DNA of 64,000 nt from Falsiroseomonas stagni DSM 19981 (lineage in GTDB: Bacteria > Pseudomonadota > Alphaproteobacteria > Acetobacterales > Acetobacteraceae): NCBI RefSeq assembly GCF_900114315.1, contig NZ_FOSQ01000011.1, positions 62,001 to 126,000 on the forward strand. The letters run 5' to 3'. The position numbers and the translations under genes are program-made. Below the pieces are notes generated by a model. The model was not told the DNA's origin. It saw only the letters and a program-made list of their open reading frames with translations, and ran no database searches. Positions 42,280-50,918 of this stretch are shown one piece after another. Position 1 is the first letter of the stretch; each line of letters starts with the position of its first letter.

Positions 42280-43296
42280 TCACCCCGCCACCCCGTCCCG
42301 CCCCCGCGGCGACGGCAGCGCGCCGTCCAGCAGCGCATCGGCCATGGCGCGCACGGAGTCATGCCGCCCGCAGACCAGGCGTTCCCCGATGTTCCGCCGC
42401 AGCCGGTCCACCCGCCGCCGGATCGGCGCGCCGGACAGCAGGTAGCGCAGCGGGCTGCCGGTGGTCGCGACCTGCACGGCCAGCCGTTCCGCCAGCGCGG
42501 CATCGGCGCCGAGCGGCGGCGAATCGTCCTCATGGCGGCGGCGCAGCACCATGGACGTGCCCTCCCGCTCCGCCGCCGTCAGCGTGGCGAAGCCCGCCTG
42601 CCAGGCGACCAGCGCCAGGGTCTGCGGCGTGAAGTTCCAGATATGCGCGCCGTGAAAGGTATTCGCCGCCTGCTTGCGCACGCCCAGCAGGTTCGGCACC
42701 TCGATGAACAGCAGCCCGCCCGGCGCCAGCCATCCCTCGATCCGCGCCAGCGCATCCCAGGGATCGGCCAGGTGTTCCAGCACATGGTTCAGCGTGACGA
42801 GGTCGAGGCTCCCGGGCGCGACCGCCGCCTCCTCCATCCCGCCGGTCTGCACCGCCACGCCATAGGTCCGGCGCGCGAAATCGCCATAGCCGAGATTGGG
42901 TTCGATCCCCCGCGCCTCGAAGCCCGCGCGCTCCATGACATAGGTGAACTCGCCGGAGGATGCGCCCACATCCAGCACCCGCGCCCCCGGCTTCAGCAGC
43001 GGCGCCAGCCGGCCCGCCCGCGCGATGGCGCCGCGCAGCGCCCGCAGCGCGTGCTTGCGCTTCGGCTCCCATCCCCCCTTGTAGGCGACGCGGTAGCGCG
43101 TGGCGTAGAAGGCGGCGACGGCGGCGGGATCGGGCAGCGGATGGTGGCTGACCAGGCCGCAGCCCCGGCAGACCACCGTGGTCAGGGGCTCCAGCCCCCG
43201 CCCGCGCGTCGCCAGCACCTGGCGTTCCGTGCCGCCGCACAGCCGGCAGGGGCTTGCCGGGATGCGCGCGCCGATCTTCATGGATGGGTAAGACAT
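42280..43296 (-). CDS. class I SAM-dependent methyltransferase with N-terminal zinc ribbon
   Basis: A 338-residue protein. Residues 17-45 form a zinc-ribbon-like CxxC pair (CRLCGG and CRGCGL). The SAM site is VLDVGASSGEFTYVMERAGFEARGIEPN, split by one helix, with VTLNHVLEHLADPWDALARI as motif III. The layout is that of methyltransferases acting on nucleotide-sugars or lipids in polysaccharide clusters. No such cluster is here, so the substrate is unknown. Divergent from the response-regulator gene. Confidence 0.85.
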   Translation of the reverse strand: MSYPSMKIGARIPASPCRLCGGTERQVLATRGRGLEPLTTVVCRGCGLVSHHPLPDPAAVAAFYATRYRVAYKGGWEPKRKHALRALRGAIARAGRLAPLLKPGARVLDVGASSGEFTYVMERAGFEARGIEPNLGYGDFARRTYGVAVQTGGMEEAAVAPGSLDLVTLNHVLEHLADPWDALARIEGWLAPGGLLFIEVPNLLGVRKQAANTFHGAHIWNFTPQTLALVAWQAGFATLTAAEREGTSMVLRRRHEDDSPPLGADAALAERLAVQVATTGSPLRYLLSGAPIRRRVDRLRRNIGERLVCGRHDSVRAMADALLDGALPSPRGRDGVAG

Positions 43297-43324
43297 GCGC
43301 GGCGGGGTAGCAGCGCGGCGCCCC

Positions 43325-43364
43325 GCGTCGCTGACGCGCCTTGTCAGCGTGGCGTCAGCGACGC
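43325..43364. promoter_or_regulatory. 13-bp inverted repeat and 11-bp-spaced direct repeat before the response-regulator gene
   Basis: GCGTCGCTGACGC (43325-43337) and GCGTCAGCGACGC (43352-43364) are exact inverted copies. Within them GTCAGCG occurs at 43343 and 43354, an 11-bp direct spacing as in PhoB/OmpR-family boxes. It is 100 bp before the regulator ATG and about 40 bp from the divergent methyltransferase start. A candidate autoregulatory site. Confidence 0.6.
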
Positions 43365-43463
43365 CCGGATACGAGGTGTCAGGAACGCTCGTCTACGGCA
43401 GGCGGGGCGTCGCCGTGCCACACAAGGCCCGGGCGCGAAGCAGGGGGAAGGCAAGGCGGCACG

Positions 43464-44126
43464 ATGCGGGTTCTGGTGGTGGAGGATGAGGCCGGCATCG
43501 CGCAGGACCTGCTGCGCGCCCTGGCGGCCGCCGGCTTCGCGGCGGAACACTCGGCGGATGGCGCGGCCGCCTGGCAGCGCGGCGGGGTGGAGCCCTTCGA
43601 CGCCGCCATCCTCGACCTCGGCCTGCCCGGCATGGACGGGCTTTCCCTGATCCGCCGCTGGCGGGCGGAAGGCGTCGCCTTTCCCATCCTGGTCCTGTCC
43701 GCCCGCGGCGCCTGGGCCACCCGGGTGGAGGCGATCGACGCGGGCGCCGACGACTACATCGTCAAGCCCTTCGCGATGGAGGAGCTGCTCGCCCGGCTGC
43801 GCGCGGTGCTGCGCCGCTCCGCCGGCCGCGCCACCAACACGCTGCGCGCCGGCGACCTGGTGCTGGACCTGCGGGCGCGGCGCCTGACAAGCGGCGGGGA
43901 ACAGGTGGAGTTGACGCCCCTCGAATTCCGGCTGCTCGCCTACCTCATGCACCACCCCGGCCGCGCCGTGCACCAGACGGAACTGACCGAGCATTTGTAT
44001 GCGGAGGAAGCGGAGCGTGGCGACAATGCGGTGGAGGCGCTGGTCGCCCGCCTGCGCCGGAAGGTCGGCACCACCGCCATCCGCACCCGGCGCGGCCATG
44101 GCTATGTGATCGGCGACGGGCCGTGA
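43464..44126 (+). CDS. OmpR/PhoP-family response regulator
   Basis: A 220-residue two-domain regulator. The receiver (1-115) has phosphorylatable Asp51 (AAILDLGLPGMDG), the acidic pair in VVEDEA and conserved Lys in DDYIVKPFAMEE. The winged-helix DNA-binding domain (about 125-218) has LTPLEFRLLAYLMHHPGRAV and ends IRTRRGHGYVIGDGP. Similar to PhoP/QseB/BasR types that sense metals or peptides. Its stop overlaps the kinase GTG (GTGA). Confidence 0.93.
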   Translation: MRVLVVEDEAGIAQDLLRALAAAGFAAEHSADGAAAWQRGGVEPFDAAILDLGLPGMDGLSLIRRWRAEGVAFPILVLSARGAWATRVEAIDAGADDYIVKPFAMEELLARLRAVLRRSAGRATNTLRAGDLVLDLRARRLTSGGEQVELTPLEFRLLAYLMHHPGRAVHQTELTEHLYAEEAERGDNAVEALVARLRRKVGTTAIRTRRGHGYVIGDGP

Positions 44127-45475
44127 CGCGATCGCTGCGCGCGCGCTTCGCCATCGTCGCGGTGGTGACGGCGCTGGCCGCCGCCGGCGCGGTCGGTGGT
44201 GCCGTGCAGGGCCTGTTCGAACGGCATGTGGAGCGGGAGATGCTGGCGGAGCTGGATGCGGATCTCCGCTTCCTCGTCCGCGTCCTGGCGGCGCAGGACG
44301 GCAGCGCGACGCTCACGGTGCAGCCGCTGCCCGATCCCCGCTTCCAGGAACCGCTGTCCGGCCTCTACTGGCAGGTCCGGCATGACGAGACCGGCACGGT
44401 GCTGCGATCCCCGTCCCTGGCGGGGTTCGAGATCCCGCTGCCCGCGGATTCGCTGCGCGCCGGCGACCGGCACCGCCACATCGTCATCGGGCCGGAGCGC
44501 GGCAAGATGATCGTGCTGGAACGGCGCGTGGCGAACGGCGCCGGCGCGCCGGCCGGCTACCGTGTCGCCGTGGCGATGGACCGCAAGGTGATGGAAGCCG
44601 CCAACCGGGCCTTCGTGATGGACCTGCTGCCGGTGCTGGCCAGCATCGGCGCCGGGCTGATGGCCGCCTTCGCCCTGCAGGGGGCCATCGCGCTCTGGCC
44701 CGTCCAGCGCGCCCGGCAGGCGCTGCGGGATCTGCGGGCCGGGCGGCGGGACCGGCTGGGCGGCGCCCTGCCGGCGGAGCTGGAGGGGCTGGCCGCCGAT
44801 TTCGACGGGATGCTGGATGCGCAGCGCCACAGCACCCGCCTGGCGCGCGAACGCGCGGCGGACCTGGCGCATGGGCTGCGCACGCCGCTCGCCCTGCTGG
44901 GCGCCCGGACGCGGGAGTTGCGCGAGCGGGGAGAGGCCGAGGCCGCCGCGGCGATCGAGGCGGTGACCGCGGGCATCGATGCGCGGATCACCCGCGAACT
45001 GGCCCGCGCCCATATCCGCGGCCCCGGCCCCCGCAGCGGCCCGACGCCGCTGGCCCCCGCCGTCGCGCGCATCGCCGGCGCGCTGGCCCGGATGCCGGCC
45101 GGCGGCGACCTGGCCTGGCGGCAGGCGATCCCGCCCGCCCTGCTGGCCCCGGTGGATGAGGGCGACCTGACGGAGCTGCTCGGCGCGCTGCTGGAGAATG
45201 CGGCGCATTGGGCGCGGAGCGAGGTGTGCATCACCGCCACGGCGGAGCCGGGCGCCGTGGTGCTGCTGATCGAGGATGACGGCCCCGGCATCCCCGCGCA
45301 GCACCGCGCCGCCGCGCTGGCACGGGGCGTCAGGCTCGACCCCGATCGCAGCGGCACGGGCCTCGGCCTGGCCATCGCCGATGACATCATCCGCGCCTAT
45401 GGCGGCGCATTGCGGCTGGAGGAAGCGGCGCAGGGAGGCTTGCGCGTGCGGATCTCCCTGCCTTCCCAGAACTAG
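44123..45475 (+). CDS. sensor histidine kinase, partner of the adjacent regulator
   Basis: A 450-residue membrane kinase: TM1 about 10-30, periplasmic domain of about 135 residues, TM2 about 168-190, short HAMP-like linker, HisKA with His250 in AADLAHGLRTPLALLGA and HATPase with LLENAAHWA, EDDGPGIPAQH and GTGLGLAIADDI. GTG start is coupled to the regulator. The PhoQ/QseC-like layout suggests sensing of envelope state or cations. Its TAG shares the CTAG of the convergent GNAT gene. Confidence 0.92.
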   Translation: MTRSLRARFAIVAVVTALAAAGAVGGAVQGLFERHVEREMLAELDADLRFLVRVLAAQDGSATLTVQPLPDPRFQEPLSGLYWQVRHDETGTVLRSPSLAGFEIPLPADSLRAGDRHRHIVIGPERGKMIVLERRVANGAGAPAGYRVAVAMDRKVMEAANRAFVMDLLPVLASIGAGLMAAFALQGAIALWPVQRARQALRDLRAGRRDRLGGALPAELEGLAADFDGMLDAQRHSTRLARERAADLAHGLRTPLALLGARTRELRERGEAEAAAAIEAVTAGIDARITRELARAHIRGPGPRSGPTPLAPAVARIAGALARMPAGGDLAWRQAIPPALLAPVDEGDLTELLGALLENAAHWARSEVCITATAEPGAVVLLIEDDGPGIPAQHRAAALARGVRLDPDRSGTGLGLAIADDIIRAYGGALRLEEAAQGGLRVRISLPSQN

Positions 45476-46311
45476 CCCAGTTCGAAGGTGGTCACCCCGA
45501 ACAGCCGGTCCATCCGCACCGCCGGCGCCGGGCCGGTGTACATGCGCGCCGTCTCGAAGACAGGCTTGAGGCCCAGCCCCTCCGCCAGCGCCACCGCGTC
45601 ACGCTGCGGCTCCGCCACGTCCAGGAACACCGCGTCACCCGCTGGCACGCGCGCGATCAGCGCCGCCAGCAGCCGTTCCGCGACGCCCCGATCCTCCGCG
45701 ACCAGGGGCCCGATCTTGTGCCCCTCCCGCGCCGGGCGGATCACCCCGAAGCCCGCCACAGCGCCACCCCGCAGCACCGCCAGCGCGACATGCCCCGGCG
45801 CCGTCAGCCAGGATCGGAGGAACGCCTCGCGCGTCGCCGGGAACACGGACCGGTCCAGCGCGGCCAGCGCCGCGAAGGGCACGGCGGCGGCCTCCACCAC
45901 ATCCGGCGCGGAGGCCGTGACGCCGACGGGCACGCCGCCGAACCGGATGTTGTTCCAGGCCAGGGAAAAGCCGGATTTCCGGTAATTCGCCTGCTGCGCC
46001 ACCACGCCATCCAGCCCGACCAGGCGGCCCGAAAGCCGGTCCATCGCCGCCTGCCACACATGGATGCCGAGGCCCTGGCCCCGCACTTCCGGCCGCGCGA
46101 TGTAGAAGCCGATGAAGCCGAAATCCGCGCCATACCGCGTGGCGGCGATGACGGAAGCGAGCCGCCCCCCCTCCTCCACCGCCAGGAACAACCCGGGATC
46201 CTGCGCCAGGAAGCAGGCCAGGTCCGACAGCCCCGGATTCCACCCCTCCGCCGCCGCCCATTCGACGGCGGTCGCGGCTTCCGCCGGCGTCAGCGTGCGG
46301 ACCGTGCTCAA
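45472..46311 (-). CDS. GNAT-family N-acetyltransferase, two-domain
   Basis: A 279-residue protein starting at TTG, coupled to the SDR gene by a TTGA overlap. The N-terminal GNAT domain has FIGFYIARPEVRGQGLGIHVWQ (acetyl-CoA loop RGQGLG). The C-terminal half is a second, degenerate GNAT-like fold (GHKIGPLVAEDRGVAERLLAALIARV). Its location as last gene of the hutC-hutF-SDR row suggests acetylation linked to histidine breakdown, but the substrate is unknown. Convergent with the kinase gene. Confidence 0.83.
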   Translation of the reverse strand: MSTVRTLTPAEAATAVEWAAAEGWNPGLSDLACFLAQDPGLFLAVEEGGRLASVIAATRYGADFGFIGFYIARPEVRGQGLGIHVWQAAMDRLSGRLVGLDGVVAQQANYRKSGFSLAWNNIRFGGVPVGVTASAPDVVEAAAVPFAALAALDRSVFPATREAFLRSWLTAPGHVALAVLRGGAVAGFGVIRPAREGHKIGPLVAEDRGVAERLLAALIARVPAGDAVFLDVAEPQRDAVALAEGLGLKPVFETARMYTGPAPAVRMDRLFGVTTFELG

Positions 46312-47063
46312 TGCATGACATCCCCGCCATTGGGGGAAATCGTCGCGCCGACGAAGAAATCCCCACCGGGCGAGGAGGCCAGCAGCAGCGCCGCCGCCGC
46401 GATCTCCGCCGGCTTGCCGACGCGCCCGATCGGCAGCCCCGCGCCGGTGCGTTCCGCCCAGCCCTCGCCGAGTTGCGCCGTAAGGTCAGTCGTCACCGGC
46501 CCCGGCGCGATGGCATTGACGAGAATCCCCTTCGGCGCGCCCTCCCGCGACAGGGCGCGGACGAAGCCGACCAGCGCGGCCTTGGCGGTGACATAGGGCA
46601 CGATCCCGATGCCGCCCTTGAAGGCCAGCTGCGACGCCGTGACGATGATCCGCCCGCGCCCGCGCGCCGCCATCCCGTCCCACACCGCCTTGGCGCTGAC
46701 CCAGGCCGCCTTCACATGCACGGCGATGACGCGGTCGAAATGCTCGTCGGGCAGCGTCTCGAACGGCCCGCGGAGGTTCATCCCCGCATTGCTGCACAGC
46801 ACGTCGCAGGGCCCGAGCGCCGCTTCCGCATCGCGGATGAAGCCACGCAGCCCGTCACTGTCCGCGACGTCGACCGATCGATGAAAGGCCCGCCGCCCGA
46901 GCGCCGCGATCCCGCCCGCGACCTCCGCCGCGCCGGCTTCGTCATCGAGGTGGCAGAAGGCGATATCCGCGCCTTCGCGCGCGAAGAGCAGCGCCATCTC
47001 CCGCCCGATGCCCCTGCTGCCGCCGGTGATGATCGCGACCTGCCCCGCCAGTTGACCACTCAT
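46308..47063 (-). CDS. short-chain dehydrogenase/reductase
   Basis: A 251-residue classical SDR. NAD(P)-binding GGSRGIGREMALLFA, the structural CSNAG, catalytic Ser in IIVTASQLAF and the YVTAK Tyr/Lys pair are present; PGPVTTD follows. It would reduce or oxidise a carbonyl/alcohol in the cytoplasm. The ATG overlaps the hutF stop (ATGA), so it is made with the histidine pathway. No SDR is needed in the known Hut route, so its role is open. Confidence 0.9.
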   Translation of the reverse strand: MSGQLAGQVAIITGGSRGIGREMALLFAREGADIAFCHLDDEAGAAEVAGGIAALGRRAFHRSVDVADSDGLRGFIRDAEAALGPCDVLCSNAGMNLRGPFETLPDEHFDRVIAVHVKAAWVSAKAVWDGMAARGRGRIIVTASQLAFKGGIGIVPYVTAKAALVGFVRALSREGAPKGILVNAIAPGPVTTDLTAQLGEGWAERTGAGLPIGRVGKPAEIAAAALLLASSPGGDFFVGATISPNGGDVMH

Positions 47064-48430
47064 GCCAGCAATCTCCGCATTGTCCGCGCAAACTGCTCCC
47101 CGATCGGCATGGCGTCCACATGCCGCCCGGCTTCCACCACCACGCGCCCGCCGCAGACCACCGTCCGCACCGGGTTGCCCTGCCCGCTGAACACCCAGGC
47201 ATCCAGCAGCCCATCGCCCTGGCGCCCCACCAGCGTCGGATGCGCCGTGTCGAGTTCCACCAGGTCAGCCCGCATCCCCGGCGCGATGGCGCCGATCTTC
47301 CGCCCGCTCGCCTGCGCGCCGCCGGCCAGCGCGCCCTCCAGCAGCGTCCGCCCGGGATGCGGGTTGGCCGCGCCCGTCGCCACCGCCCGCGCATGGTCGC
47401 GCAGCCGCTGGCTCGTCTCCAGCTGGCGGAGTTCGTCGCGCGGCGCCGTCCCCACATGGCTGTCCGTCCCGATCCCGAACCGCCCGCCCGCCGCGAGGAA
47501 CTTCGTCAGCGCAAACGTTCCATCCCCCAGCGACGCCTCGGTCGAGGGACAAAGCCCCGCCACCGCCCCCGTCTTCGCCAGTTCTTCCACTTCCCCGTCA
47601 TCCATGTGCGTCGCATGGATCAGCACCCAGCGTTCATCCACCGGCAGGCTGTCGAGGATCCAGCGCACCGGCCGCTTGCCCGTGACGGCGATGCATTCCT
47701 CCACCTCCTTCGGCTGTTCGGCCGCATGGATGTGGATGGGCCCGTCATAGCCCGCGATCTTGCGGATCATCGCCGGCGTGCAGGCGCGCAGGCTGTGCGG
47801 CGCCAGCCCGACCGTCATCTGCGGATCATCGCCCGCTTCCTCCCGCGCCCCCTCCACGATCCGCGCGAAACCGTCGAGGTCATTGAGGAAGCGCCGCTGC
47901 CCCGCATGGGGCTCCAGCCCGAAGATGCCGCCATGGCGGTACAGGGAAGGCAGCATCGTCATGCCGATCCCCGTGCGCCGAGCCGCCGCGACATGCCGCT
48001 TCGCCATCTCGGCGGGGTCGTCATAGGGCGTGCCATCGGGCTGGTGGTGCAGATAGTGGAATTCGCAGATTCCCGTGAATCCGTGCTCCAGCAATTCCGC
48101 GTAGAGCTGCGCGGCGACGGCTTCCGCATCCTCCGGCGTGAACAGCCCGACGAAGCGGTACATCGTCTCCCGCCAGGTCCAGAAACTGTCGCGCCCCTCC
48201 GGGCTGCGCCGTTCCGCGCCGCCGGCCATGGCGCGCTGGAAGGCGTGGGAATGCAGGTTCGGCACCCCCGGCACGACATGGCCGTGCAGCCGCCGCGCCG
48301 TGCCCTGCGGCCCCGCGAAGCCTGGCGTCACGGCGGTGATCCAGCCCGCGCCATCGACCTCGACCATCACATCCCGCGCCCAGCCACCCGGCAGCAGCGC
48401 GTCGGTCGCGATGAAGCGCCGCGTCATCAT
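47060..48430 (-). CDS. hutF: formimidoylglutamate deiminase
   Basis: A 456-residue amidohydrolase. Metal site NLHSHAFQRAMAGG, then HIHAAEQPKEVEEC, LIHATHMDD, GLCPSTEASLGDG and GIGTDSHVGTAPRDELRQLE, all typical of HutF. It turns N-formimidoyl-glutamate into N-formylglutamate and ammonia, the first step of the five-step Hut route. That route needs HutG deformylase, which is not in the window. The ATG at 48430 has an AGGGGGG site; an ATG 3 nt later is equal. Gene follows hutC by 42 bp. Confidence 0.93.
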   Translation of the reverse strand: MMTRRFIATDALLPGGWARDVMVEVDGAGWITAVTPGFAGPQGTARRLHGHVVPGVPNLHSHAFQRAMAGGAERRSPEGRDSFWTWRETMYRFVGLFTPEDAEAVAAQLYAELLEHGFTGICEFHYLHHQPDGTPYDDPAEMAKRHVAAARRTGIGMTMLPSLYRHGGIFGLEPHAGQRRFLNDLDGFARIVEGAREEAGDDPQMTVGLAPHSLRACTPAMIRKIAGYDGPIHIHAAEQPKEVEECIAVTGKRPVRWILDSLPVDERWVLIHATHMDDGEVEELAKTGAVAGLCPSTEASLGDGTFALTKFLAAGGRFGIGTDSHVGTAPRDELRQLETSQRLRDHARAVATGAANPHPGRTLLEGALAGGAQASGRKIGAIAPGMRADLVELDTAHPTLVGRQGDGLLDAWVFSGQGNPVRTVVCGGRVVVEAGRHVDAMPIGEQFARTMRRLLA

Positions 48431-48472
48431 GGAAGCATCCCCCCTGAACCCATCCCGCATGGCCGATTCACG

Positions 48473-49180
48473 TCAACCGCGCAACGGGCCGCGCGAGGAC
48501 CGCACCGTCACCTCATGCCGGTCCCCCGGCCAGGTGATGCGCGCCGCCGTCACCGGCTGGTCGCCCCGCCAGGTCCGGCGTTCCATCACCAGGCAGGGCG
48601 CGCCCGCCGCCATCCCCAGCATGGCCGCCATCCCGGTATCGGCGGCCGCCGCGCGGATGCGATGCTCGGCTTCCGTCCAGGGCACGCGTTCCAGCAGCCA
48701 GGTGCCGGGCGGCGCCTCGACAAAACTCTCCCCCGCCGCTTCCGGCACGGCATCCAGGCTGACCAGCCTGTCCTCCATCGCCGCCGGCACGCCTTGGCTG
48801 TCATGCCGCACCAGCAGCGCCAGCACCCGCGCCCCCTTCGGCAGAGCCCCCAGCCGCGCGCGATCCGCCCCGCTCGCCACCCGCACCGCCCGCTTCAGCA
48901 CCGCATGGGCGTGGCCCGGCAGCGTCTCCCGCATGTCGGGCACGCCCAGCAGTTTTTCCTCGGATGGCGGCGCCGCCACGAAGCTGCCCGCCTTCCGCCG
49001 CCGCACCACCAGCCCCGCCGCCACCAGGTCGGACAGGGCGCGGCTGACGGTCATCCGCGCCACGCCATGCTCCGCCACCAGCTCCTGCTCCGACGGCACC
49101 CGATCCCCGGGCTTCAGCACGCCCGAGAGGATCAGCCCCTCGATCTGCTCACGGATGGCGGTATGGCGGGGTCTGGGCAT
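48473..49180 (-). CDS. hutC: histidine-utilisation repressor
   Basis: A 235-residue GntR/UTRA repressor. The HTH has EHGVARMTVSRALSDLVAAGLVVRRRKAGSF in two helices and the UTRA domain starts about residue 85, ending PGDRHEVTVRSS. HutC normally binds urocanate and leaves its operator. The divergent palindrome at 49186-49203 lies directly before its ATG. First of the leftward hutC-hutF-SDR-GNAT row. Confidence 0.93.
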   Translation of the reverse strand: MPRPRHTAIREQIEGLILSGVLKPGDRVPSEQELVAEHGVARMTVSRALSDLVAAGLVVRRRKAGSFVAAPPSEEKLLGVPDMRETLPGHAHAVLKRAVRVASGADRARLGALPKGARVLALLVRHDSQGVPAAMEDRLVSLDAVPEAAGESFVEAPPGTWLLERVPWTEAEHRIRAAAADTGMAAMLGMAAGAPCLVMERRTWRGDQPVTAARITWPGDRHEVTVRSSRGPLRG

Positions 49181-49185
49181 GGCGC

Positions 49186-49203
49186 ATTATGTCTAGACAT
49201 AAT
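49186..49203. promoter_or_regulatory. HutC operator, 18-bp perfect palindrome
   Basis: ATTATGTCTAGACATAAT is an exact palindrome in an AT-rich patch between hutC and hutU, 5 bp before the hutC ATG and 44 bp before the hutU ATG. Position and symmetry fit the site of the HutC repressor controlling both directions. Confidence 0.8.
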
Positions 49204-49247
49204 CCGAGGCATCGGCAATGCTGTTCCCACGATCACGGAGCCCCGCC

Positions 49248-50918
49248 ATGGCCGACCCGCGCCGCCGCAACGCCCCCGCCATCCGCGCCCCGCGCGGCCT
49301 CGACCTCTCCTGCCGTCACTGGACGACGGAGGCGGCGATGCGGATGCTGATGAACAACCTCGACGATGAGGTGGCGGAGAAGCCGGGCGATTTGGTCGTC
49401 TATGGCGGCATCGGCCGCGCCGCCCGCGACTGGGACAGCTATGAGCGCATCATCCACACGCTGAAGCGTCTCAACGACGACGAAACCCTGCTGGTGCAAT
49501 CGGGAAAACCCGTCGGCGTCTTCCGTACCCATAGCGACGCGCCCCGCGTGCTGATCGCCAATTCCAACCTGGTCCCCCGCTGGGCCAGCTGGGAACATTT
49601 CAACGAACTCGATCGCAAGGGCCTGATGATGTACGGCCAGATGACGGCCGGTTCCTGGATCTACATCGGCAGCCAGGGCATCGTTCAGGGCACCTATGAG
49701 ACCTTCGTCGAGGCCGGCCGCCAGCATTTCGGCGGCAGCCTCAGGGGCAAATGGATCCTGACGGCCGGCCTCGGCGGCATGGGCGGCGCGCAGCCGCTGG
49801 CCGGCGTCTTCGCCGGAGCCTCGGTCCTCGCCGTCGAATGCCAGCCGTCACGCATCGAGAAGCGCCTGGAAACCCGCTACCTCGACCACCGCGCGGAAAG
49901 CCTGGACGAAGCGCTGGCGATGATCCGCACGGCCTGCGCGGAGGGCCGCGCGATCAGCGTCGGCCTGCTCGGCAACGCCGCCGCCATCTTTCCCGAACTC
50001 GTCGCCCGCGGCGTGGTGCCGGATATCGTGACTGACCAGACCAGCGCGCACGACCCCGCCAATGGCTACCTCCCCGCCGGCTGGACGCTGGAGAAATGGG
50101 AGGCGATGCGGGAGAGCGATCCCACCGCCGTCGCCGCGGCGGCGAAGAAGTCGATGGTCGGCCATGTCCAGGCCATGCTGGACTTCAAGCGGATGGGCTC
50201 CGTCGTCATGGATTACGGCAACAACATCCGCCAGATGGCGAAGGAGGAAGGCCTCGCCAACGCCTTCGATTTTCCTGGTTTCGTCCCCGCCTATATCCGG
50301 CCCCTGTTCTGCCGCGGCGTCGGCCCCTTCCGCTGGGCCGCGCTGTCCGGCGACCCGGAGGATATCCGCCGGACGGATGCCAAGGTGAAGGAACTGATCC
50401 CCGACGACCAGCACCTCCACAACTGGCTCGACATGGCGCAGAAGCGCATCGCCTTCCAGGGGCTGCCCGCCCGCATCTGCTGGGTCGGCCTCGGCCAGCG
50501 GGACCGCCTCGGCCTCGCCTTCAACGAGATGGTCGCGAAGGGGGAAATCGGCCCCATCGTCATCGGCCGCGACCACCTCGATTCCGGCAGCGTGGCCTCC
50601 CCGAACCGGGAGACGGAGGCGATGCGCGACGGATCGGATGCCGTCAGCGACTGGCCCTTGCTCAACGCGCTGCTGAACACGGCGTCCGGCGCCACCTGGG
50701 TGTCATTGCATCACGGCGGCGGCGTCGGCATGGGATTCTCGCAACATGCCGGCATGGTCATCGTCGCCGATGGTACCGAAGCCGCCGCCCGCCGCCTCGC
50801 CCGCGTGCTGTGGAACGACCCCGCCACGGGCGTGATGCGCCACGCCGATGCGGGCTACGACATCGCGATCGACTGCGCGCGCGAACAGGGGCTCGATCTG
50901 CCGATGGTGACGCGATGA
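49248..50918 (+). CDS. hutU: urocanate hydratase
   Basis: A 556-residue cytoplasmic urocanase that converts urocanate to imidazolonepropionate with tightly bound NAD. Markers are [77 protein letters not shown] and [17 protein letters not shown]. The ATG at 49248 follows GGAG by 9 nt. Its stop overlaps the hutH start (ATGA). Confidence 0.97.
   Translation: MADPRRRNAPAIRAPRGLDLSCRHWTTEAAMRMLMNNLDDEVAEKPGDLVVYGGIGRAARDWDSYERIIHTLKRLNDDETLLVQSGKPVGVFRTHSDAPRVLIANSNLVPRWASWEHFNELDRKGLMMYGQMTAGSWIYIGSQGIVQGTYETFVEAGRQHFGGSLRGKWILTAGLGGMGGAQPLAGVFAGASVLAVECQPSRIEKRLETRYLDHRAESLDEALAMIRTACAEGRAISVGLLGNAAAIFPELVARGVVPDIVTDQTSAHDPANGYLPAGWTLEKWEAMRESDPTAVAAAAKKSMVGHVQAMLDFKRMGSVVMDYGNNIRQMAKEEGLANAFDFPGFVPAYIRPLFCRGVGPFRWAALSGDPEDIRRTDAKVKELIPDDQHLHNWLDMAQKRIAFQGLPARICWVGLGQRDRLGLAFNEMVAKGEIGPIVIGRDHLDSGSVASPNRETEAMRDGSDAVSDWPLLNALLNTASGATWVSLHHGGGVGMGFSQHAGMVIVADGTEAAARRLARVLWNDPATGVMRHADAGYDIAIDCAREQGLDLPMVTR

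Noticed and set aside
47120-49369. A 749-codon open frame on the plus strand opposite hutF and hutC
   Set aside because: It is rich in Arg, His, Pro and Gln with no domain, and runs antisense to two well-supported genes. Long antisense frames are expected at this GC content.
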